Origin: Porites lobata
Lineage: Eukaryota; Cnidaria; Anthozoa; Scleractinia; Poritidae
Direction of reading: 5' to 3'
DNA length: 64,000 nt
Assembly: GCA_942486035.1 (NCBI GenBank)
Contig: CALNXK010000100.1
Coordinates: 1,135,001-1,199,000, forward strand
Part shown: positions 47,857 through 57,095 of the stretch, piece after piece
How positions within the stretch are numbered: the stretch's first letter is position 1
How the letters are laid out: every line of letters starts with the position of its first letter
Notes under the pieces: model-generated
The model's input: only the letters and a program-made list of their open reading frames with translations
What the model was told of the DNA's origin: nothing
Database searches by the model: none
Made by a program: the position numbers and the translations under genes

Positions 47857-48113
47857 AACGTAGATGTCACTTCAAACCTCAATTGAACTTCTTATATATC
47901 ACATCGCTTTCCATATTACGGAAAATTCCCTGTATAATGGCACAAAACGTATAACTTGTGCACAATGTCAGACCGCCATATTGTTATACGATAACTCTGT
48001 TGTCATGACGTCAAAACAGCAGAGCAATGCATCATGGGAAAGTGGAGAGGGAGGTCAAACCAACATGGCGGCCTAAGGGCCAGTGTTTGCAGCATTTACA
48101 GACTGGATTTACA
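47857..48113. promoter_or_regulatory. Divergent promoter of SPEF1 and SLC25A51, with a CRE
   Basis: 257 bp between the two start codons. It holds the full palindromic CRE TGACGTCA at 48006-48013, GACCGCCATATTG near 47971 and AACATGGCGGCC at 48062-48073 (YY1-like). ATG GCG GCC TAA at 48065-48076 is a three-codon upstream ORF if translation of the carrier starts at 48114. Confidence 0.65.
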
Positions 48114-49034
48114 ATGGCTGTAGACTCAAGAAACTCAGATGGAAAGTCTTCTTTTGATTCTGGACAACGCGATGAACGAGACTGGCCTGATTTTGCTTGT
48201 GGTGCAGGAGCCGCAGTTGTCAATATCATCGTAACCTTCCCCGCGTACAAGGTGATGTTTCGCCAGCAGGTCGAGGGGTTAAGATTTCGTAAAGCTCTGA
48301 GACAGGTCTTAAAAGAAGGAATTGCAAACCTTTACCGGGGCGTTTTACCTCCATTGATGCAAAAAGGTACTTCCCTTGCTATTATGTTCGGTTGTTACCA
48401 CAAGTTTCAAAGAGTACTTTCAAAGGCTTTTCCCAACACATCTTCGGTGAAAACGAATGCAGTAGCTGCCTTACTAGCTGGAAGCTTGGAAGCTTCTTTG
48501 ACACCATTTGAACGCGTGCAAACGTTAATGTCTCATCGAGGCCATAATGAGAGATTCACAAATACTTTTCATGCTTTTAGAGTTGTAGGAAAACAGTTTG
48601 GACTACTGGAATACTACAGAGGCCTTACTCCCATACTCTTAAGGAATGGACCCTCTAATGTGCTCTTCTTCGGCCTTAGAGGCCCTATAAAATCCTTCCT
48701 TCCAGAGACAAAGACTAGCATTGGTAATGCAGCCAATGATTTTGTCAGTGGCGCAGTCTTAGGTGCTTGTCTTAGCACATTGGCCTTCCCGACAAATGTA
48801 GTTAAAAGTCATATGCAGAAACAGCTAGGAGGTGAATTTATCAATGTCTTTAAAGCCTTCAATGTTGTTTTTCAAGAGCGTGGTAGAAGCATACGACGTC
48901 TGTTCTACGGTGTGTCGCTGAACTACACAAGGGCTTTAATGTCATGGGGGATAATTAATTGCACATATGAAATACTCATGAAGTTGACTGGCTTTGGACA
49001 GCTATTGCACAAAAAGAAATATGCAAAGGTGTAG
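48114..49034 (+). CDS. SLC25A51: SLC25A51-type mitochondrial carrier (NAD+ transporter family)
   Basis: Single-exon reading frame of 306 aa from the ATG at 48114. Three mitochondrial-carrier repeats show degenerate Px[DE]xx[KR] signatures: FPAYKVMFRQQ, TPFERVQTLM and FPTNVVKSHMQ. LYRGVLPPLMQK, EYYRGLTPIL and SNVLFFGLRGPIK, together with SWGIINCTYE, are characteristic of SLC25A51/52 (MCART1). The vertebrate proteins import NAD+ into the matrix across the inner membrane; the same substrate is inferred here. An upstream in-frame ATG at 48027 would add 29 residues, but that stretch overlaps the promoter motifs and looks non-coding, so 48114 is preferred. Lack of introns is also true of the mammalian gene. 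Divergent neighbour of SPEF1. Confidence 0.93.
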   Translation: MAVDSRNSDGKSSFDSGQRDERDWPDFACGAGAAVVNIIVTFPAYKVMFRQQVEGLRFRKALRQVLKEGIANLYRGVLPPLMQKGTSLAIMFGCYHKFQRVLSKAFPNTSSVKTNAVAALLAGSLEASLTPFERVQTLMSHRGHNERFTNTFHAFRVVGKQFGLLEYYRGLTPILLRNGPSNVLFFGLRGPIKSFLPETKTSIGNAANDFVSGAVLGACLSTLAFPTNVVKSHMQKQLGGEFINVFKAFNVVFQERGRSIRRLFYGVSLNYTRALMSWGIINCTYEILMKLTGFGQLLHKKKYAKV

Positions 49035-49038
49035 ATTT

Positions 49039-49506
49039 TCTAGCCTGCAAAAACAGACATTTCTCCATGCTCATCGCCACTGGGAGACGTTTCACGAGGA
49101 GGAACGTCTGCGACTCAGCGACAAAAATTCCATACTGATGACGTAAAATCTGTCTGGAATCCGGTCATAAGCGCTGATTGGATGATGGAGGAGTTACATT
49201 GTTTTAGCTATTGTTTTACGAATGACAGACAAAAGACAAAAGGCTAAAAAGGTCAAAGGTAAACGCAATGAATCTATGACAAAACAGTCAATATTTGTGG
49301 ACTATCATCTTCTCTAGTAGAAGCATTTAAGTTTTGCTAGTGCTCCTTAATTCGCAGATGAACACAAAACTTGACCAAAATCGACCAGGAGTAAACACTG
49401 ATTTATGTCATCAGTATGGAATTTCTGTTGCTGAGTCGCAGACATTTTTCCTTGCGAAATGTCCCCAGCAGTGAGGAGCATGGAGAAATGGCTCTTCTCT
49501 CAGGCT
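49039..49506. repeat. 468-bp foldback element 3' of SLC25A51
   Basis: TAGCCTGCAAAAACAGACAT on the left and AATGGCTCTTCTCTCAGGCTA on the right are the tips. The arms pair over about 100 bp: TTTCTCCATGCTCATCGCCA with AGTGAGGAGCATGGAGAAAT, GTCTGCGACTCAGCGACAAA with TTGCTGAGTCGCAGAC, and CCATACTGATGAC with GTCATCAGTATGG. It starts 5 bp after the SLC25A51 stop codon. Confidence 0.85.
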
Positions 49507-51566
49507 ATAGGTTTTCTGTTAACAACATGATCATCAGGTGACCCACTGAAGCAAAGAGAAAAAAAAAAAGCACTTCTGGGGTACCCTGTTCCAGGTATTC
49601 AGATATTGGTGGAGTAGTGCAGAATGGAGAGGAGAGGGGAAAGCGGAATGAGAAAGGAGAAAATGCCTAAGAATGTTGCCAGGCATTCCCTCTCTTGATG
49701 AGCTGTTTCCAGTTCCCTGATCCTCCCCCTTTATAACACTATTCTCTTCGCTTCGCCATGTCCCAACTCTCTGAACACCTGGGCCGAACTAGTTCTGGCA
49801 TAGGCAGCAATTCATATCAGGCGTTTATGATTTTGAAATGAATTCTGTTTTGGATAGATACAGCGTAATCAGGAAAAAGGGGGGAAAGCTCTTGTTTTCC
49901 TTTTCTTTCTGCATTAAATGCTTTATCTGTAATCTGGATTCCAGATATATCATTTAGGCTGAACAGTGACCAATGTGTATCATTGACTGTATATTGAAGA
50001 ATATCAAACTGTATGGGTGCAGTGTGAAGAATTTGAGTTCAGTCTTGAGCTAGCAAGTTAAATTTACTGTGCAAAGGTCACCAAATGTTTACCTATAGAA
50101 GGGTAAACAGTCTTGAAAACTTGAATATTGTGCTTTACAGGCCAGTGAAACACTCCATTCAAACTGTGAGCCTCTACAATCAGGCACAATGCACTAACTT
50201 TGAATATTAAGTGCGCGTTTTTACACTGGCATTCAACCAGCTCAGTAGCATAAAGCGACTTAAATTGGTCTCCGAGACACAAGCCCAACATCTTGTGTTC
50301 AAATCTAATACACCAGTTATGTTTACCTGAATTGCATATTAGGGCTGTTTATATGACAGAAAAATGAGGCTACTTTATAATCATTAAACCATCACATCAA
50401 TGATATATTTCCCACATCTCCCAAGCTTGGTCAATGCCAGCTGGTTATGAAGAATTAGCTGGGGTATTTGAACTAATCAGAAATTAAATATTTGATTTCT
50501 TTGTAATGAATAATAATGTGTTTTATTTAACATCTGAGTCTTCACTGATTTTTATATGTTCAGGCTGACCTTTTAATAATGCATCAGTGATTTGAACCAC
50601 TTGCTGGACCTGACCCCCAGAAAATAGTGGTTATTTATCATTGACCTATTTTTGAAACACTGCTAATCTCTCTGCCCCCTTTTTCTGCTTGGACTAATTA
50701 TCTTCCTTTGAGAAAATGAAATAAACAATACTTGTGCAAACTTTTATGAGAAAAACAAATAATTCCATTATGGGGAACATGAAGGTTGCAGATAGTGGGG
50801 TATCTGCTTACTTCAGAAGCAAATAAAACACAACTCAATCAGGGGTGTAGGGAATAAAAACTGTGTATTACAGTGATTTTGTTACAAATAGTTAAGGTGA
50901 GTCTTGGGGCTCATTTTGTGAAAAATTATGAGTCCCAGACTTGAGCAAATCAGTCCCAGTTAAAAAAAACAATGAATCCATAAATTGAAAATGCTTAGAC
51001 CTTTATGTAACCAGACAGTTAATCTGAAGACAGACCCCAAAACTTTTTACTACAGTATACTGAAATTAAATCTAGTCCTTCTATTTTAAGGCACAACAAA
51101 GGCTAAAAGAAATACACATCTTTAAACAACAGCCATAATAACTGCGACAAAAATTACATGATAAGGATATTTCTTCAAAAACACATGGATCGATCAACCC
51201 CCTTACTGATCGATCTTTGTGTCCTACAGGATGCATGTCATAAATCATTTTGTGTCTTTAAGGCGTTTTATGCATCAGGGATGCCGGGTGCAGAGAAAAC
51301 AAAATTACTAGTAACAGTTGTCTTTAATTCACTAATTTATATCTTATCACAAAGTTTTTTTGCCAGGACCATGCCAGTTTCAGTTGCAGCACTGAGTTTT
51401 GCGAAGAGAAGACTTCTTCAAGACAGTAAACTGACAAATACGGTACATATCTTTTCTGCATAAAAATAATATAATAATACTGGGGTATTTAAAAATATTG
51501 TGTGTGTGTGGGAGAGGTGTATTATCCTAGTACTTAATACGATACAGAGTAAACAGTTATTGGTTT
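49507..51566. other. Intergenic, no supported gene
   Basis: AT-rich, with scattered short open frames (longest about 100 aa at 51158-51463, no recognised domain). There is a short TGTGTGTGTG tract at about 51500. Nothing else stands out. Confidence 0.5.
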
Positions 51567-51810
51567 AGGCTGAGTATCATCTGACAAATTATGGAGATCA
51601 AGGAGGGTGAATCAGCCTTGGCAGACAACACCTTCTGAGATCTCCATAATTTTTCAGATGATATGAAAGCTGAATTCAATATTGTTTTAATTGTTCATTC
51701 AAAATAATTCCTTGTTTAAAAGCAAGCTAAAACATGCTTACCTCCATCAATGTTAAGTTCATCTTCAATTGCTCATGTTTATTGGCGAGTTTAGGAGTTA
51801 AAGGGTTGTT
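51567..51810. repeat. Hairpin-headed dispersed repeat, copy 2
   Basis: GAGTATCATCTGACAAATTA ... CCATAATTTTTCAGATGATA forms the hairpin; GAATTCAATATTGTTTTAAT, TTCATTCAAAATAATTC and TTACCTCCATCAATGTTAAG follow, as in the copy at 14531-14782. The tRNA-like sequence next to copy 1 is absent here. Confidence 0.85.
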
Positions 51811-52430
51811 CAATACTGCAAATATTCTCCAAATAGTAGATGCTGTCCGTCAAGTTGTCTTCCTGCTGTTCTTATTATGTTTTTAGGCAAACGTTCGACT
51901 ATTTCTTTCTCTTGAAATGAGTGAAATGTTCTGCCATTTTGTACTCACTACCAAAATAACTCGTAAGGTGGCCTTGATTACACTTGTCTTCCCCAGGTCT
52001 TCTTGATTACATTGTTCAGTTTTCTGGCAATTATGCTACACAATTGACATCATTTTTCACACATTGCAAAATTCTTCCAAATTTGGTTGGCAGTAGCTGG
52101 TTATTATGAATTATGTATAGGATTTGAGTGGATCAGAAACAGAGAAATATTTTAAATGAATAATAATTATTATTATTATTATAACTTATTTAACAACATT
52201 ATGATGCACTGCTTGCCAAGCTTCTGCTAACATGGCTAGATATTGGTAAAGTTCTTTTTTTGAGTTTTTATGGAGCAGAACAAAGTGATAGTCCATAAAA
52301 AAGTAAATTTTATTTGAAGCCAAAACAAAATTATCCATTCTGTGGAACAAAGTGGGAAATCCCAAGCAGATAGAATTGGATACACCCATCTAGCCTGCTT
52401 GGGTAGTCTATCAGAAAGCAATATTTGATA

Positions 52431-52560
52431 ATGGTCGTGGTAATGGTAGTGGTTGTGGTAGAGGTAGTGGTAATGTCAGTGGTAGTGGTGGCGGTGGTGG
52501 TGGTTGTGGTGGTGGTAGTGGCACTGGGTTGTGGTTGTGGAAGTGTTGGTGGTCATGGTC
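52431..52560. repeat. GGT-rich minisatellite
   Basis: Degenerate GGTAGTGGT / GGTTGTGGT units over about 130 bp; the plus strand is almost free of C. Confidence 0.8.
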
Positions 52561-53790
52561 ATTAATTGTAGTAGAAGTCACAAGTTGGCCAGCCCCTCTT
52601 GATTTTTGAGACTATCCCTTCCCTCAAGGTCTAAATGAGTGGGTCCCCCTTTCTTTAAGGTCTGGGTCTGATCACTACAATTGTTCACTCCCAAAAGTGG
52701 CAAAAGTTGAAACTTGACAGAATTTCCAAATTTCATTTGTAAAAAGATGAAAAACAAAACGTTGTTTCAAAGTACTTGAAAAGAAGTTTCATTCGAATGT
52801 TAACATCACACGGTTTTCATACACAGACTAAATAGTCAGAGCCACCCTATATTGTTCCGTAATTCACTCTCAAAGTGAAAGAATTAATGGCGTCCAAATC
52901 GTTTGCAAAATGGTTGCCCCATATATCTGCTAGCACACTTAAACCTGCTCTGACACTGAGATATCGCACAGTTGACTTTTGGCAATTTCCTGTTCAGCTG
53001 TTGACTGTGGGAGTGAATGAGTTTATTTATCACTTTTGCCTCTTGACCATTCACAAGCTAAAGATTTGTGGTGGCTTTTTGATATCTCTTTTTTCAAATT
53101 AAATATTTTTCCTTTTGCAGAGTCTACGAAAGATAATTCTGTATTTTTTTTGCTGGCTCCGGGGTGAGGAGGGTAGGGGTGTCTTCTTCGGGCTTTAGTT
53201 GTAAAAGACGTGCAGCCTTCTATTTTTATTAGTGAAAGGGGTCCGCGTACCATTTGTTAACAGAGGTGAATGAAAGGGGTACGTTTTCTGTCAAAAATGG
53301 TACATAAAAGGGTAAGGGGTTGGACCACGGGTGGAGCCTTCAGGTATAAGCTCTCTGACTATCGTATCAATAACAGCAGAAGAGAAATACGAAGTTACAA
53401 AATCTTCGTTTGAAGGATCAAGCCTAACAAGGGACTGTCATTGACAGTTTTAGTTGGCGCCCTTCTTTCCGCGAAAATAGCGCCTCCTTTAAGCGCAAAA
53501 TGAGGGTACTTTTGCTAAGCAATAGCAGTACGGCTAGGAGTGCGTTCTTTTTTTTCTCCCTGCCATGACTTAACCTTCATAATTATAGTTAAAACAAACC
53601 TAACAGTAAATAAAAGCGCACCATGTAAGGTCAGTGCTTAATTCGCCACTTAAGATCAAGAAACGAAAAGATAAGTGGAGCCGAAATGCGTCCTGTGTTT
53701 TTGGCATCTGTACCAATCTCGTTCCTAGAGTCTGCGTTACCTTTGTCCAGCAGAACGGGCAACGGGAACTCTGGGAACGAGATATTAAAA
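52561..53790. other. Intergenic with repeat fragments
   Basis: 53228-53345 is a fragment of the repeat at about 37735-38135. 53713-53785 is a family E palindrome (ATCTCGTTCCTAGAGTC ... TCTGGGAACGAGAT). No coding is supported. Confidence 0.55.
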
Positions 53791-54119
53791 GGAAGCTTAA
53801 GCAACGATGACGTCGACGGCTTCGCTTTATCGCGCTTATTCCATCCCGTTTAATTCGTCAAATGCTGTCAAATTTCTTTGGAGTTGAACTCTAAACGATT
53901 GTATCAAAGTTCATGAAAAGAAAAAGAAAATTGTTGTTTTGTTTTCCCGTCCTCGACAAAACGGGAAATTAGACATTTTCACGTTGTAGTCTTGCAACGA
54001 CGGCTAAGAAGTGTACAAAAAAAGCACGATACAAGTGCAAAGTTATTATTTTGCCAATCTAACCCTATTGGTTTATTGCCGTTCTCGTTGTTGTCGCCTT
54101 CGTCATTGCTTAAGCTCCC
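53791..54119. repeat. AGCTTAAGCAACGACG MITE family, best copy
   Basis: The left end GGAAGCTTAAGCAACGATGA and the right end CGTCATTGCTTAAGCTCC are inverted; the subterminal text GACGTCGACGGC / GTTGTCGCCTTCG is inverted more loosely. The interior words TTATTCCATCCCGTTTAATT and TTTCACGTTGTAGTCTTGCA identify fragments near 16180, 25660, 26205, 40080, 60985 and 63830. Confidence 0.8.
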
Positions 54120-54262
54120 CTTTGCTGGGGAATCGCTAGTCAGCTTTTCCCCCATTGTTTATCCTTGTCCCTAGTAACAGTCTTGGCTTTGTTTCCTTCT
54201 AGTTTCCAAAGTGGCGAATGGCGAACGAAAACATTTCAAAGAGAATTTCACTCACAGCGTTT

Positions 54263-56005
54263 TTAACAATGCAAATTTTTATTCCACCCTGCTTTGTGAG
54301 CATGTCTCGTCAAACAGTATTGCCCCAGCTTTAAATCCTCCATGCAGTGTTTCATAAGAAAAGGTTCTTGGAATAAACCTAATAACCCTGCGCTGAGCTT
54401 TCCACACGCGTTACCCACAGTCAGCAAACACAGTGCGAACTCCCTCCTTTCGGGATCAGTAATCATATCTGAAACAGTGTGAGCTGAGTTCAAGTACATC
54501 GAGCCCGCTGTAAAACCCTCGGTCGCGCATAAGGCAATAATGATTTCCACACGAGGTACAAATCGAAACCAAGACGCGAGGAAGAAGAAAACCCCGTGTA
54601 GAAACTCTATCAACGCTAAAATCCACGTCCGTCTGATTCTGACGTGTTGAACTAGTTTAGGACAAACAGCGGAAACTAATAGTAAGTGTGAACGGCCCAT
54701 AAACTTGCCGATGTGATAAGAAAGTATGTAGTATGGATAATGGTCCCGAGGTTTGAACGGTGCGTTTGGAAATGCTATCGTTGTTATAATGGCGTGATTC
54801 GAAATATACTCTGAAAAGTATGTAATCAGAAGGAATAAGATATAAGGAAATATTTCCTTAGCGACTAATAATCTGTCGCGAACGAAACTTCCTTGTTTAT
54901 CCTCTAAGTTGTCTCCTTTTGGTAGAATGACGTCATTTCCGATTGACGGTTCTTTTTTCCTGATAGGCCCCTTGTCCAAGAGAGCGTAGAGAAGGAGAAA
55001 CAAAAGGGGCCATGGTATAGTGACCATGATAGTTGTCCGTGGTGATAGGCATGTCCATGTTGTCAAACCTGTCAATCAAATAAGCCAATGACAATCAACT
55101 TCCTCTTAGCGTATTAACGTGACGTAGGATCATGAATTACTTTTGTTAGTTTGTTTTTTGCTTTTTACTATTTATTTAAATGTGTTTTAAACGATCATGA
55201 TTAATTTTTAAAGTAGTCAAAAATTAGTTAATTTGTACGCATTATATAGACTTTGAAAGACACCAAGAGGTGACCGGCTTAGGCCCTTTGGTTAGAAACT
55301 AAGGCTGCCTGGGAAAATGCAGCCTAGCTTAAAGAAGGGAGTGGGCACTCCTTTTACCCCTCAAAAAGTGATCGCGTGCGACTGGGGACGATGTAGGGCC
55401 GAAAGCTTCTATATCTTTGATTGGTCAGAGCACGTAAGATTCTCACACTATTGTAGACTGAATCATCTTTCGCGCCAAAAACTTTCAGCCAGTTTAGAGC
55501 ATAGTGGTCTTTCCAGTAATTCTTTGATACTGAAAACGTGGATGATTTGCCTATACTTACTGGTGTAATAAAGAGGTCCAACGAATGACGCAACTCCGAC
55601 ACCAGCCACAAACGCACTCACTGTGATATGTTCATAAAACGCAGTCAGTGAGAGGAACGTGATTTCGCTTGTAGCCACGCCAGACTCAACCACACCCACG
55701 CCCGCTAGTCTTCCTGGGATGTGTGGGGAATAAACTAGCGTTCCCAGTCCCCCTATCAGAAACACGACCACCAGCGCGATTTTCTTCATATACGACACGC
55801 GCTGGAAAAACCAGGGAGCGATGACTTTCACGGAAAGAACTGGTATCGCGATGGATAGAATTACTGTTGTGGTAGCGATTTTAGATCCAGCAAGAATATC
55901 CTCGGCTGCTATCAGGCAAATTTCATCGTAAATTAAGGACAGGATTCCGAAAAGGAAGAAGCAAACGATGTTTCTTTCATTTTCCGTGTTCTCTGCCTGG
56001 GACAT
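54263..56005 (-). CDS. CLN3: CLN3/battenin lysosomal membrane protein
   Basis: Two exons: 56005-55561 and 55068-54263, with a phase-1 intron, giving 416 aa (human CLN3 438). Multiple membrane segments are spread over the whole length. Family signatures: EITFLSLTAFYEH (human SGLGEVTFLSLTAFY region) and FVGPLYYTS across the splice, then LITYFSEYISNHAI (human VVYFAEYFINQ), and REFALCLLTV ... KLSAGLLGLF near the C terminus. CLN3 is a lysosomal/endosomal major-facilitator-like protein needed for lysosomal glycerophosphodiester clearance; its loss causes juvenile Batten disease in humans. The short N-terminus has ENTENERNIVCF, matching the RNLVGF start of the conserved part. The protein ends NKNLHC, without a CaaX prenylation box. 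AATAAA occurs inside the last codons. Confidence 0.94.
54278..54283 (-). terminator. AATAAA inside the CLN3 final codons
   Basis: The Asn-Lys codons AAT AAA, 12 nt before the stop codon TAA (54265-54263), form a canonical poly(A) signal on the minus strand. Whether it is used is unknown. Confidence 0.35.
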
Positions 56006-56732
56006 CTTGGTCGGCCTACAGTCTTTTGCTGGTACTAAATTTTCAGATTCTCCTATGAGGTGATCCTTCCAATGGGCTTAAGTTGACTTGAATGTTTGCC
56101 TTGAGTAAGGAATGTTTATATGGTCCAGGAACTTTCTTGTCATTCTTTAACGTAAGGATATGAAACAAAAACGAAACTGACATTGTGAAAGAATAATATC
56201 TATGCTACGTTTCGTCGCATTCTTGCATAAACATTATAGAGCTGCCGCTCTAAAATTAGTATTACTAACCCTAACCCTAACCCCGCTTGTTCAAACGTTG
56301 AATAGCGCTATCACTGGATAAATCATTATCCTGCGGATAAGTATTTGGGAAACCAATTGCACTATCCACTGGAGAGAGATTTATCCATCGGGCAGCGCTA
56401 TCCACCTTTTGAACAAATGGGGCGATGGAGAGACTTTTCTCCAAGGCTCCTTAATCGAAAGGCAGGGTAATTCTGACGAGATGATAGAAGGTAGTATATA
56501 TCGAGTCATTTAGAAAAGCGGAAATAAGAGCGTGGTTATAATCAGATGTTTGTTTGCTGATGTGGTTGAAATACTACATATCTAACTAGAAAAGCTGGAG
56601 AAGATTTTTGCTGCAGTTTTAAACGTACCTTTATAACTATCCACTAGTTGACAAACGATATCCATTTGAATGCCTCATAATTTTTAGCTTTCATGTCAAG
56701 GGAATCAAAAGTGTACTTCCTTGTTTAACCTG
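56006..56732. other. CLN3 upstream region with MITE family C copy and telomere-like repeat
   Basis: CTAACCCTAACCCTAACCCC at 56265-56284 contains three CCCTAA-type units. Family C MITE lies at 56284-56423 (ends TTGTTCAAACGTTGAATAG and CTATCCACCTTTTGAACAA). The rest is AT-rich. The CLN3 promoter should lie within about 56006-56260. Confidence 0.7.
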
Positions 56733-57062
56733 TCATCTGTTAAAACGGGTTGATGTTATATTTACGAATGCAGACACCTGTCTAACAACCTGCTTGCTTA
56801 AATCTCTCCCCTGGTAGAAATTGACATGTTTATTTTGAACCCATACTTTGCTAAACTGTCTCCATTTTGACAATAAAAAGTCAATTTGGTGTAAAAGTGG
56901 CCTCCAAGTGGCGAGAACTGTGCAAAACAGCAAATAGCCCACGCCCAACCCAAAGATGCCCAAACTATTTTTGACCGAGCAGGACTGGGAAATGTTCCCG
57001 TCCAAGTCCTCAACCGCACGCGCGGACATCGAGTTCATTTGAAACGCCTGGTTGTAAAGCAC
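56733..57062 (-). CDS. Possible small single-pass membrane protein, 109 aa
   Basis: An uninterrupted frame with an ATG at 57062 and a second in-frame ATG eight codons later (MNSMSAR...). One hydrophobic segment lies at about 34-55 (LGIFGLGVGYLLFCTVLATW), flanked by Cys/Ser-rich sequence before and a basic amphipathic region after. I do not recognise the family. Its start is 33 bp from, and divergent to, the MPV17 start, in CpG-rich sequence, the same head-to-head layout as two other pairs in this window, which supports a real gene. Alternatively it may be part of the MPV17 promoter that is open by chance. Confidence 0.4.
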   Translation of the reverse strand: MLYNQAFQMNSMSARAVEDLDGNISQSCSVKNSLGIFGLGVGYLLFCTVLATWRPLLHQIDFLLSKWRQFSKVWVQNKHVNFYQGRDLSKQVVRQVSAFVNITSTRFNR

Positions 57063-57095
57063 TGTTTACGTTTCACGAGCAAGGTCTGTTGAACG
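57063..57095. promoter_or_regulatory. 33-bp gap between divergent start codons
   Basis: If both neighbours are real, their 5' ends and the promoter must overlap one another's leader or coding sequence. No TATA box is present. Confidence 0.35.

Noticed and set aside
48027..48113. N-terminal extension of SLC25A51 from the upstream ATG
   Set aside because: The 29 extra residues cover YY1-like promoter motifs, look non-coding, and do not resemble the family N-terminus.
51158..51463. 101-codon frame (+)
   Set aside because: No domain recognised and no flanking exons; likely chance.
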